Shown one piece after another: positions 24,154 to 35,800 of a DNA stretch of 64,000 bases. This DNA comes from Erythroxylum novogranatense (lineage: Eukaryota > Streptophyta > Magnoliopsida > Malpighiales > Erythroxylaceae), in NCBI GenBank assembly GCA_029891385.1, contig CM057229.1:1798001-1862000 (forward strand), given 5' to 3'. How positions within the stretch are numbered: position 1 is the stretch's first letter; the number at the start of each line of letters is the position of its first letter. Under the pieces are notes generated by a model that was given only the letters and a program-made list of their open reading frames with translations, had not been told where the DNA came from and did no database searches. A program made the position numbers and the translations under genes.

Positions 24154-27100
24154 CTTTATCTTGTTTTGCAGAAGGGTTACTATGCTCAAGAGAAGAAGAT
24201 TTGGTCAGTGTTCCTTTCTTTTTGTGCCGTGCACTCTCTTTCTTCTTTCTTTTCCCCCCTTTTGCCTGAGAAATCTCGAGGAACTATGCATCAGACAGTA
24301 TTATTGATGCATGATATTACTAACTTATCTTTTCAGAGCTTCTTTTTGAACTTCAGCTCCGTAGTATAGGTTATCCTATAAGTTTGTACATAGGTATGAG
24401 TTTGTATGTTTGTGGGTAAACTTTTATTTGTAAATTAACTTGAAGGGCACTGCAGATGTTTCAGTATTGTCGTGGTCTGTGTTAAATAAGTTGGAAAAAA
24501 AAAAACCTTTTTGGGTATTCTGCTCCTTGTTTACACTTGTTTATATTAGCAGACTGTACACATATGTATTTGTCTATTCCTTGCACCTTTCCATGATGTT
24601 TTTTAAAGTACGATGACAGTCCAAGTCTCGCATAATCACTGTATTAGTGTCTCCTATTATAATTACTTGTGTAAATTAATTTTAGACCGATATGCATAAA
24701 TTATTCTCTTCGAACATTCAATAATGCAATTTCTTATAGTTTTTGTACCGTGTTGCTGTCAAATTTAGTTGGTATGGTTTAAGATACATGAAGAGTTGAT
24801 GGATATTATTATTACTATATGCTAGTTCTTGTTAATGTTGGGATTTCCATGGTTCTCTTGAAAGACCTGAATATTGCTTAATAAGTAATTCATCCTCAAA
24901 TGATCTTAAGAGCATAGCTAATGTAGGCTTCAACAAATTGCGTAATCATCTCTGTTTCTTTTGAAGTTTGTCATTGAGCGCTGTTGTCAAGACTTCACAC
25001 CAATCTGCGTATATAGTAGTAGGCCCTTACATCCTTTTACGTTACAGATGCTAGTTGGTTTTTTTTATTTATAGCAAGGTTGCAACGGTCTTCGTTTCGG
25101 TACAGCCATTACTATGCGTCTTCTTTATTAGAAGAATCGCCATTGTGTTAAAGCAGTAGCTAAGTGCAGTGTCTATATACCCGGAAAATGAGTCGTCAGT
25201 CTCAAGATTCGTAACCTAGACCATGAAAGACAACATATTAGAGCTCTATGGCATCTTTCTCTGATTGCAACGATAACTTCATCAGTAATCCTCCAGAGAC
25301 AATTTTGTGCTATTGGAGGAGCCCATATTTTGCTTTTGGAGAGTTGTATGTGAAGATCAGGAACTGTAAAAAGATAAAGGTGAGAAATTGATGGATGCTT
25401 TTTCCCTTCACCACTAAAGTCTCACATGGGCGTGCCAAAGTACAGGATTTGCTTACTGTTTCTTCCAATTTAGGGATTCAATAATGCATCAGAATGTTTG
25501 TTTTCATGCATAAAGTTGGAAACCAGTACCTTGGAGAGCATCACTCAAATACTATGCTGAACTATATTGATTTCGCGTGGTTCAGAGAGTTGAATACTAA
25601 AGTTAAAGAGCATAGGTTCGTGGTCAAAAGTTAGCACCTTGCGAAGTAGTGATCCATTTTCTTGTAGGCGTATAGCATTCACTATCTTTCTATATCACTT
25701 GCTTATTTTGGTGTTACCAGCATTATGAACGTGTGTTCCACCTTCCAGAAAAATCAACAGTTTGCCAGGAACCAACTACGACCATTCCTGGCAAGTGGCA
25801 ACCACATTTGACCATTCTACAAGTGATTATTGAGTCTGCTCTGCTTCTGTATTAACAAGCCTGCTTTTACAATGTGCCAAGTTATATACATTAAAGGGTG
25901 TCTATCAATTAAAATTTCCCCAATTTTTCTGTATAGTACAAGTTTTTCTATTTTGTAAAGCAGACATGTTCCCCTCTATCGACCCCACTTTGAACCGACC
26001 ATTGTAACACGTTTTTAGGCTTTCTTCGCTCCATCTGTGTACTTGACCCCATCAGAGAATAAAGAAGTAAACCTACAACGTGGTGGATTTTCCTTTTTGT
26101 TTTGGTATCTATAACCACAATTCATCAGTAGCTTCAATATTTTAGTTTAAGGAAGACTATATGGGCAGCAACCAGGTTGGAATTGGTATAGATAACACCT
26201 GAAAATCTTGAGCAGGCTTGTTTTTCGCATGACAGATATTAAGAACGTTACGGACTTAGATTCATCCAAGAATCCTGTGAGGAAGTGTCATGAACACTCG
26301 AACTTCCAACATCTGACTTCAGTCGTCGGGAAACTTGGGAGGAGGAGTATACTCATTTTGGGACTGGAGATTCTTTCGATGAATGAAACTAAGTTTCTGT
26401 TTGCTTCTTTTACAGAAAGAGAGGTTTCAGCTTCCGAAAAGGACATCTATGGAGTAGTTTGGATGTGTAGCATGCCTAACTTTTGCTTTCCTGTAGTTTT
26501 AGTTTCCAAACAATGGTGTTGGGTTTAAACACTCCCAACTCAAGACAAAGCCAGTCCAAAAACTAATCAATTCAGTATTAATCTATTCCACCAAAAGCAC
26601 GCCAATGTGAAAGATCAAAAAGATGGTAAAGGCAAGCTAGACCCCTTTAATTCGACCCCGGAATTACAACATCAAATTGAAACACGTTGGAAAAGTAATC
26701 TTGTTCTAACAGGGAAATCTAAGAAACCTGACAAAGTGAAACCCATGTGTGTTCCTGCTTTCCAACAAGCTGGCAACTACACGAGATTGCTGTTCATTGG
26801 TTATCTACGTCTCAAAGGGACCACAAACCTTCCTCCCAAATCTTCACCCCCGATTCCTAAGATCAGAACTTTATGCTGTTTCACCGATATTGATTGATGC
26901 TATATTTCATCTTTGAAGCAACCAACCCCTTTTGATCTTAAAAGGCCTTGCAATTGGCCATGTTAGTGCTATGCCGCTCCTTTTTCCTTTTACGTAATCA
27001 ATGGAATTGCTCTAGTGCTTATTCTGACTCCTGATCGAGCAGGCAAATCGGTATTGCTTGGATAGAGGGGTCATATTCAACTTCAAGAACTCACAAGAAA

Positions 27101-27633
27101 ATAAAAGGTAAAAGAAATGCAAGTTGTGATAATGGACTAAGAAGCATACGTTACATTACACTGAAGAAGAAGAAGTGTCACATTTGAAGATCAGAACGGG
27201 ATCGCCCTTTATTAGGGTGACTTTTCTTACACTAAAAGTATTAAAAAAGAAGATAGGTCTTTCTTTCACATCATAATTATATATATATATATCAATACAA
27301 GCTTGTTATTATTATACCCTCCTCATCTGACTAATAGTAACTCGTTGCATCAAATTCTGGGTGGCAACTTTCTCTTTCCTCTTTATTTTTTTTGGCAAGT
27401 TCAGTGGCAATATCATCAAGCAGGATTAGATATCCGGTAGCGACTGTTCTATTAAATCTTATTTACATATTTACGTAAACATCTCATAAATGTATGGATG
27501 AGATTTAATGAAATATGAGAGGAACATAATGACTAGAACAGAGAATTTGATGTGTCATCAAGCTTTATTAGAAAGCCACACTGCATATATAAACTTTTAA
27601 TATTTTTCAAATATATATATTTTTAGATATTTC
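24154..27633. other. Kinase 3' UTR and unrecognised intergenic sequence
   Basis: The 3' UTR probably ends by about 24500-24600. Beyond it no gene, repeat or element was recognised. Open frames at 26208-26528 and 26607-26897 have no known motifs and no clear start. A short (AT)n run is at about 27278-27292. Confidence 0.5.
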
Positions 27634-28000
27634 ACTTAGGAGATGTTTGGCAAACGATTTATCAACTGTTTTAAGCTTATTGACTAAAAGTTAATTTTGG
27701 ATCATCTTAAAAGCTATTGATGTGCTTGATAAATAATTTATGATTAGCTTATTTAATCCCAATAAGCTGATTACTAAGAGCTCTATAAGAGGAGCTTTTG
27801 AATAATAAGCCAAAATTAATAGGTAAAAATCAATTATATCATCTTTTCATAATTTTGAATTATGATTTATATTGTATATATGTCATACTATAATTACAGA
27901 TATTTTAATTTATTAAATAACAAAATTCATACATATTATATAAAATACTAATATGATGTAGTTCGCTACATCATTCATATTAATAAAAATTTAACGTTGA

Positions 28001-28053
<53 letters not shown>
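28001..28053. repeat. (ATT)n microsatellite
   Basis: About 17 perfect trinucleotide units in an uninterrupted run inside the inverted-repeat element. Confidence 0.97.
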
Positions 28054-28321
28054 GTTTTTATTAGATTTATAAACTTAGTTTTTGTAAAATTAAATATTTG
28101 AAATATAAAATTTTATGAAAATATTCAAGAAAATATTAAGATAGAATACTCACGTCCTTGTAATTTTTTAAAGTCATATATTTTAAGTCATTTTATACAT
28201 AAACAGTTAATACTAAAAAATAATTTTATCAAACATTTTAATAAACAATTGATATTATTTGCTAGTCAAATCAGCTAATGTTATCCGATGGTATAATCAA
28301 CTATAATCAACTATCGATTAA

Positions 28322-29067
28322 GGCCATCTCTAACCATTACACTAAAACTTTACACCAAATTTAGTGTTACTTTAATATTCTAGACCAAATTTTTACACCA
28401 AATTATTTTTAAAGAATATACCACAATATAATTTAACAAATATAATTAATATTATAGCAACAAAAATTAATAACATACACAAATATAATATTTTTATTAC
28501 ACATTTAACCTCTAATCCTCCGAATTACCATATCGTTCTCACAAATGTTCAATTAATACATTACTTAATTTCATAATGAACCTCTTTATCTTTAATTTGC
28601 TTATGCTTAGCAAGGAATTCTTGAAATATAATTGTATCGTCTTTATTAATATTGTATCAAATTTACTTTTTATTCCTAACATATTTTATTAATGAACTTA
28701 TAACACTTATAAATAAATATTAAAAATAAATTTAATATTATATTTAATATTATTTTCATTTTAAATATCTCAACGAGATATTTATAATGATATATTTTTG
28801 TAAAGTAACATATATTTTAAAATTAATTACTTGGTAAATTATATAAATAAATCAAATTACGAGAAGGACATAAAAGAAATATGTTAAAAAGATGATAGAC
28901 AAAGTTGTCTTTTTACAATTTTTTGTGTATGAATAGTAGCACACCAAATTTGGTGCATTACTATTCATTACATCATTTTAGTGTTGAAATTTGATGTCTT
29001 TCTTGGAGTAATTTCTTTGCACAAAAACACCAAATTTAGTGTTTTGGTGTGTTACTTGGAGATGACC
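28322..29067. mobile_element. Harbinger-type MITE (746 bp)
   Basis: The left end is ggccatctctaac and the complement of the right end is ggtcatctccaag. Both are flanked by the 3-bp duplication taa (28319-28321 and 29068-29070). The GGCCATCTCCAA-like ends and TAA target fit PIF/Harbinger (Tourist-like) elements. Further inside, both arms carry acaccaaatttagtg and its complement. No transposase is present. Confidence 0.75.
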
Positions 29068-29654
29068 TAACAGTTAATATAATCAGTTGATTGTCAAACA
29101 GGGCCTAAATGTTACTAATATAATAATCCAAATTAAATTTTAAATATGAACTAAATTAATTAAATTTGATTAAATTATAATTTATGAAATTTATAATAAT
29201 TATTAGTTTAATCATCATATAAGCATAAATTGATTAGTACAAATTCATTGTTATTTTTAACCAAAATTTAAGAAGCGAAGTTTTTTTGAAAAATTGAAAA
29301 TAAAAATTACCATAAATTTAAATTTAAAGAGTAATGAGTGTTTGAAAAGATTTTTAACTTTTACCCAAATATTTATAAAGTTTGAGTTTTTTTAATATGA
29401 GAAATACCATTAAGACAAATTTAATTATTAAATAATAAATTGGGGTCATGGTCCCCAGCTGTGGATGGATGATTCTTAGAAATTTCTTCTCCAACCTTCA
29501 TGCCTAATCAAAAAAAAAAACTTACCGTCCTCGCCTACACCTCTGATTGTACTTGTAGTGGCCTGTTGCATTTAACTTTTCTTCAATTTACCTTTTTTTG
29601 ACTGACTTGTTTTGTATTTTCTCATCTTCCTGTTGCTTCTGATACTCATTTTGC

Positions 29655-29663
29655 TCTATAAAT
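29655..29663 (+). promoter_or_regulatory. TATA box of the bZIP gene (putative)
   Basis: tctataaat lies just ahead of a CT-rich leader typical of a plant transcript start and about 350 bp before the conserved upstream ORF. A start near 29690 is inferred, giving a leader of about 660 nt. Confidence 0.6.
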
Positions 29664-29985
29664 TGCCCCTTCAACACTCTTACAAACCTCTTCACTTCTC
29701 TTTTCCTCTCTATAGATTTACGCTCTTTTAGTTCTTAGCTCTCTCTGTTTCTGTTTAAGAGCCGAGGCTCTGCTGATCTTTTTACCAACTTTCTTTCTGT
29801 TTTCTTGGAAACTCTTTCTGGGTTTGGCTCTTCTCTGAGTCTTTGTTTCTGGGCTAGTCGAAATCCTCTAGAAAGTTTAAATCTTTCTCTAATCAGAGAC
29901 AGAGTTTCTACTTTCTGGCTGAGATCTGAGACTGTTCTTCTGCACAGAAACGAAACCTCTCGCTTCTCTTAAAACTTGAAGCTTC

Positions 29986-29994
29986 ATGGTTTGA
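29986..29994 (+). CDS. Upstream ORF 1 of the bZIP leader (2 codons)
   Basis: ATG GTT TGA lies 20 nt before the conserved uORF. Minimal uORFs of this kind also precede the conserved one in S1-group bZIP leaders. Confidence 0.45.
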   Translation: MV

Positions 29995-30013
29995 TTTTTG
30001 ACGTTTGAGATTC

Positions 30014-30139
30014 ATGTCTCCAGTTCTCAGTGAAATCCTACGTTCCGGGTTTATGGTCAGTTCTTCTCTGAGACGCAGGACGCACCTTGTTCAATCTTTC
30101 TCAGTCGTGTTCCTCTACTGGTTCTATGTGTTCTCATAA
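30014..30139 (+). CDS. Sucrose-control upstream ORF (SC-uORF), 41 residues
   Basis: The peptide begins MSPVLSEILRSGF, has a basic SLRRRTHLVQ centre and ends in SVVFLYWFYVFS just before TAA. This matches the conserved peptide uORF found in leaders of S1-group bZIP genes (Arabidopsis bZIP11 and relatives). There, high sucrose makes the nascent peptide stall the ribosome and represses translation of the main frame. The hydrophobic aromatic C terminus, the part linked to stalling, is intact. It sits 212 nt upstream of the bZIP start in the same transcript. By family knowledge, the downstream protein is expected to fall when sucrose is high. Confidence 0.95.
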   Translation: MSPVLSEILRSGFMVSSSLRRRTHLVQSFSVVFLYWFYVFS

Positions 30140-30143
30140 ATAG
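30126..30143 (+). CDS. Upstream ORF overlapping the SC-uORF end (5 codons)
   Basis: ATG TGT TCT CAT AAA TAG overlaps the last codons of the SC-uORF in another frame. Overlapping short uORFs at this place are known in the Arabidopsis bZIP11 leader. It may capture ribosomes that bypass the first. Confidence 0.5.
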   Translation: MCSHK

Positions 30144-30351
30144 TCTGTGTTTTGACGTACTGAATCGTAGAGTATAACTTTCTTATATAGTCATCTAAGT
30201 ACTTAGTTATAGTATCAGAACTTGGTGTCCTGCGTCTTTCGCGTCTCTAAGGTCATATCGAGCATAAAGATCTCAGTTTTCTTTGAGGTTACTAGAAGTC
30301 TGATTGGTGTAAATAATATTATTATCTTTGAGGGGGAATTTCTCTGTTTTT

Positions 30352-30822
30352 ATGGCGTCATCAAGTGGGAATTCCTCTGTTTGCACTCAATCTCAGCTTC
30401 AAAACTCGGGTTCTGAAGAGGACTTGATTCAGCTGATGGATCAGAGAAAAAGGAAGAGAATGCAATCCAACAGAGAATCTGCAAGACGATCGAGGATGAG
30501 AAAACAAAAACACTTGAATGATCTGATGGCACAAGCAACACAGCTAAACAAGGACAATAAACAAATCCTGACAGGCATCAATATCGTTACGCAGCACTAC
30601 CTGAACGCTGAGGCTGAGAACTCAATCTTAAGAGCCCAAATGACGGAACTGAACCAACGACTCGACTCATTAAATGAAATCCTTAACTTCATCAACACAA
30701 GTAATGGCATTTACGAAACTGATCAGGATCTCCAGACAAGCTCTGAAAGTTTCGTGAATCCATTGAACTTGATCTATCTGAACCAACCCATCATGGCATC
30801 TCCAGCTCTCTTCCAATACTGA
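30352..30822 (+). CDS. bZIP44-like: S1-group bZIP transcription factor (bZIP11/bZIP44-like)
   Basis: An intronless 156-residue protein, the usual size for the group. The Ser-rich start (MASSSGNSS) leads to the basic region RKRKRMQSNRESARRSRMRK (about 32-51), with the DNA-contacting N40-x7-R48 and a nuclear-localisation character. The zipper starts at L58 with heptads L58, L65, I72, V79, A86, L93, L100 and L107. The tail ends NQPIMASPALFQY, typical of the group. Such proteins bind ACGT-type elements, usually as heterodimers with group C bZIPs, and adjust amino acid and sugar metabolism to energy status. The ATG at 30352 is chosen because the protein begins MASSS as in relatives; an open extension upstream lacks an ATG. 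Translation is probably controlled by the SC-uORF. Confidence 0.95.
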   Translation: MASSSGNSSVCTQSQLQNSGSEEDLIQLMDQRKRKRMQSNRESARRSRMRKQKHLNDLMAQATQLNKDNKQILTGINIVTQHYLNAEAENSILRAQMTELNQRLDSLNEILNFINTSNGIYETDQDLQTSSESFVNPLNLIYLNQPIMASPALFQY

Positions 30823-32868
30823 ATCTATGGCTGTCTTGTTCTCATTATCATATTCTCAACGAGTGGAGAGGAAACTTCAGTTTCTTTTTTCTGTTATATT
30901 TTTGGTTTCTGCTACTTCTGGAGTTGTCTAAGTAACATCGGTACGCCGTACATGCAAAGAAAATCTGTGGCTTGTAATTAGGCTCCACCTCCACATGTTA
31001 CCTACAGCCAGCTATGGCTTCTGTTCAAGCACGTGTTTCTCTTCCAACCTTTTATTGGATGGCGCTCTCTGTTGTAATGACTTGTGCCTTTGGTTTTTCT
31101 TTCTCTTATTTTCATTTTCTATATCTGAAATTCTGAAGGAATCAAATATTTATTTAAAATATTTAAAATCTTACAAATCAGTTCTAAATTTTATTTTTAT
31201 TAATATTGGTTGAATAATTTCATAATATTAAATACATAATTCATAATATATTAATCACAATAAGTTGAAAATATATATTGATAAATACAAATAGTCGACT
31301 AATGACAATAATTTCTATGATATTGAAGTTAGAAATTTTATTAGTTTAAATTTGTATTGTCTAAACTAATATTTTAAAAGTCAAACTGGTTCGATTTAAC
31401 AGATAAAATCTTGAATTAATAAATTTTAATTCAATTTTCAATTTTCTGTTTGATTTAGTTTAATAATTTTGTTGTTAAAATCAAATTTTCTAAACTAATA
31501 AGCTTTTATAAACTAAATGTCTCCATTAATTTTTATTTAATAATCTCTCTTTTAATTAAACTTTAAATTTTTAGATAGGTAAAGATTATCTTCTTCAATT
31601 AATTTTAAATTATTTAATTTTATTTAATATTTAACCAATTTTATGATGATCTAATATTAAGAATAATAATGAGTCGGTTCATAGGTCAATCCCACCAATT
31701 TTTTTAAAATAATTCTTTTAAAATTAAGAGTGTAAAATAATGTTTTTTTCATTAATTGAGCATAACCTGAATAACCCAACTCTTATTTCGTTTTGCTTAA
31801 AATAATTAAGTGTTGAGCCGGCCTAAGTTTAGGCCTGACCTATGAATCAATCTATTAAAAATACTTGAATCTAGACCTTTGAGCCTAACATTTTTATTTA
31901 ATATCGATTTAATCTTTTAAATATTAAATTTTTTTATCGTTAAAAACGTCGGAATAAAGAATATATTATAGAAAAGAATCAAAAGATATGATCTGGAAGA
32001 GATATTAAACAGCTTACCTCTAAAATTCTGTCTCCATGATCACACCGCCATTTTAATCAAGATCATTAGTTCAGTACCCACCGAAAGATTAGCACAGATG
32101 CTGTCCGAAAAACGTATATAATTTAGTAAATAGAACCTGAAAAAGGTCATGATTTAAAGATGCTGATAAGTTAAAATAAGTATATATATACAGTTGAGGA
32201 GAGACAAAATCACAGAACAAAATACATAAGAAAATTGAGAGGCGAAAAGAAAAAGAAGTCTAAGTGGGCATCTGTCTCTGTTTCGACCCTGATTTGCTCT
32301 GTTTTTGTCGTTATGGCCGAGTGATTCTTGGCTTGGTTCAATGTATGTTAGATTAAGGTTATGGTTATGTTTGAATTCCAACTCCATTACATTAAAAATA
32401 ACGAGGGAATCTTATGATTTTTCAGCTCCAAATCTCAGGCATGCATTAAAAACAGTGCCCAATGTCTCCAGTTGATGGTTCCAATACATTAATGACAACT
32501 GTTTCAACTAAAAATACTATAGTGGTTCAGCGGAGTAGGCATATCTATTTAATTAATACGAGCCAGACTTGCATATGAAATGTAACAAAATAGGATGGAT
32601 GAATTGGTAGAGTTGGTTTTTGCGTGCTTATTAATCCAAATATCTTATATTCAAATTATCATTTTGGAGGTTCTTTTTAAGGATGAGCCTCACTAGACGC
32701 AAGCAGTCCGAGCCTGAGTCAGAGCCTGAGCCTGAGTTTGAATCTAACTTAACTTAATCTAATCTAATTTTTTTAATTAAAATATAAAAACGACATCATT
32801 TCTTACAAAATGATGTTGTTTTATTCACATGTATCAAACCTTAGGCCATACTAGGTTGATTGAATCTC
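30823..32868. other. bZIP 3' UTR and AT-rich intergenic sequence
   Basis: The first 300 bases or so are likely 3' UTR. After that the sequence is very AT-rich with no recognisable gene. A small minus-strand open frame with an ATG (32387-32154) has no known motif. A perfect-looking hairpin occurs at 32787-32822 and a tRNA-like stretch near 32595-32660. Confidence 0.5.
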
Positions 32869-32873
32869 GAGCT

Positions 32874-35800
32874 TGTGACGCCCTAATACCCCCTGGGAGG
32901 ATATGGGGGCGCAGCGCAGATAACATACATACAGAACTGAAAAACATACGAAACATTGATCATGCAATCTCAATAGCTCAAAGCAGAAGCAATTCGGAGA
33001 GAACATACATCATAATACACTGAGCTTAAATACAACTTGTTCCAAAATGGAACCAGCCTGAATTAAGATTATTACAAACCTTCAAATAAATTCAAAGCCA
33101 TATACATCAAGACAAGCCAAAAATAAACTAAAAAAAAAACAATTTTAACAAAACAAGACTTAGACTCCATTGGTCATTGCGGTTGACTCGTCCCAGTCCT
33201 TATGTCCTTTTCTCAGAACCTACACGGGGCAAATCCACCGCGTTAAGCATATAGTTTAGTGAGTAACAACTAATCTATGCTTAAACTGACAACTAAATAT
33301 ACATAATCATGATATATCAGAAGCATGCATTAACAATTTTTCAGAACGAACAATTCAACATACTATATTGGATCTCAACAAATTGTACACAAAATAGAAC
33401 TGAGTCTCCAGAGAGGGTATAAACCCTTCATAATCAGATCACAATTTCTTTGTTTATAGCAGAGTCAAACAAAAATCAGAATACAAAATCATATAACTAT
33501 TAAATCCATTTACAGAGGCTAGACCGAAGTCTCGACACTAAAGTGTCCAGGAGATACCAAAGTCTCGACACCGAAGTGTCACATGAGCAGCTGCAGACCC
33601 TTCTAGGCATGCCTATTTACCCACAACTAGAATTCAATAGTTTTAAAACAAAACGAGGTCATTTCATACTTTACATGTGCAAAACAAGTAGTCAATCATA
33701 TTCACATGAAAAAGCACTTCCAATGATATAAACATGTATCAAACGCCTCGGACAATCATTGTCTGGAATTCAGAACACAATCAGCATAAATCAACTTCAA
33801 CAAGCAGAACAAAGTAAGATAAATAGCACTTCAATAACTCATTCATCAATCAGTACCTCGAACCTTCATGTCCAGAATCAGTACACAATTCAGTACACAT
33901 TCATCAATATCAATTTTAATTCAGTAATAAATAAAACAAATCAAGGTGAGACCATCTTAGGTTACTCACAAAATTTACCGTCTAAATTAGTTACCAAAAG
34001 TGCGCTTACTGTTTACTGCCTCGAAGTCCCAGCAATACTTGGAACTGGTCGCTCTAAGGATTTAACACATATACAAATCACTATTGCACAATTGAAAACA
34101 TATTCCTTATGCACATGTACTTAAATAACTAAAATATGCACAATGCATTGTTCAATGACAATTCCGAGTATCTTATTGAAATTTTCATCATCAAATTAAT
34201 CAGATATCAAAGCCTTGATTAATATCATTTGGCACTTATAATTGAACCAAAATAAAACAATGTGAAATAAATTTCATAACCTAAGTGACCATTTCAGATT
34301 TTCTACCCATATGATTTTGGGTCAACTTTGCACAATTAATCTGATAGGGTAAATGACAAAATTAAGTAACAGTTCCTTCTGAAAAGTTGTTCTACAGTAT
34401 CTGAAGTTTCTAACGCCTCTAAAATCATTCAATTTGATTCAACATTCAATGAGTTATGCACAAAATACCACAGACTGTGCATATTTGAACTTTTGGCTAG
34501 CATATGATCATACCCTCTACTTGTTCAACTCATATCTTTCAGCTCAGACATCCAAAATTTTCAAACTTTATACCAATTTAAATATAAAAGAACAAGCTAC
34601 AACTTTTGTGAAGACGCCTTAGTCTAATTCTGTAACACCCCACTCCCGTAAGACCCGAACCCGATATCGTTGGTGATATCCGAGTCCGCGTCCCACGAGA
34701 GTGACGTACTACATCAGTCGATTTAAAATTCAAGATACACTTTTTTTTCTTTTTGTAGCCATTAACTCCACGCTCACACGGCAAACACAGTAAGTAAATA
34801 AAATCCGTGTTTAATAGAATCCGCTTCAGTTATTACGGTCATCATCATAATTACAATCATCAATGCAAGAAAATATTACTACCACAATGGCTCAAGAAAA
34901 GTACAATGCCTTGTTATACGATGATTGCGGAATACAATTTACTAAAACACTAATGCGCAACTAACCGATCCCGACCTCTAACCTTTACTCGTCTACGGTA
35001 GATATACTCCGTGTCAACCGGGTATTCTTCAGACTGAAAAATAAATGCAAATTTTGGGTGAGTTTTGCGAACTCGGTGAGAAACCATCATCGATGGTTCA
35101 CTCATTTCATGCATGTTCAAACACTTTACCAATTATCACACGATCACGATTTACAAAAGTAATACCAAATAATACTTACAATCACATTTCACAAATGTAA
35201 GGCGAATCGCCTATCATACAATCCACATATCAATCATACCATATATGCAATGCACATGAGACCCTTTCCATTTTCATTATGTTATTGTGATGCATGCGCT
35301 TAAACTCGTCCGAAGAACGGGCACATTGCGTTGAGCGGTGGCTTTCAAACATTGGGCTTGAAGCCTCGATACATTGAGCCCGAGGCTCAATACGTTGGAC
35401 CCGAGGTCTGTGCGTTGGTGAAAGCTCTCATATCGTTAGGCGTGATATGCCCCGATCCCGGTCGCTCCGGCCACAATCGCTTTATCTCGATCATGTCCTT
35501 ATGTATGAATGCATATGTTCCAATTTCCATTTTTGATTATTGCTATCACTTACATTCAATGCCATTTCCTATTTCTTGGACCTTCGGTCCGTATTTCAAT
35601 CATATATTCTTCCAATTTATCATACCATATCGCATTTAAAAGTCACATTCAATGTATCAAACGGATAAGTAACACTTCAAGATCAATTTCCCATTCCTCG
35701 AACCTTTGGTCCGAGATCTCCCATTCACAAACAGTTACACACAAATAGCACTTCGTTATCTCATTCCCCATATTTCGACACCTATGGTCCAAATCAATCA

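Larger units (their letters stand above)
27634..29110. mobile_element. Inverted-repeat DNA element (hAT/MITE-like), decayed
   Basis: The left end reads cttaggagatgtttggcaa and the complement of the right end reads tttaggccctgtttgacaa, giving imperfect terminal inverted repeats of about 20 bp. The GTTTGGCAA-type end is common in plant non-autonomous DNA elements. It has no coding capacity and contains the MITE at 28322-29067. TSDs are not clear, so the superfamily is uncertain. Confidence 0.5.

Noticed and set aside
26208..26897. Two open frames downstream of the kinase gene
   Set aside because: No family motif, no convincing start, no splice or promoter context; they could be chance frames or part of an unrecognised transcript.
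30328..30351. Longer bZIP N terminus starting at 30328
   Set aside because: The codon there is TTG, not ATG; the first ATG is 30352 and gives the usual MASSS start.
32154..32387. Minus-strand 77-codon frame near LTR C
   Set aside because: It has an ATG, but no homology-type motif or supporting promoter; a chance frame in AT-rich DNA is equally likely.
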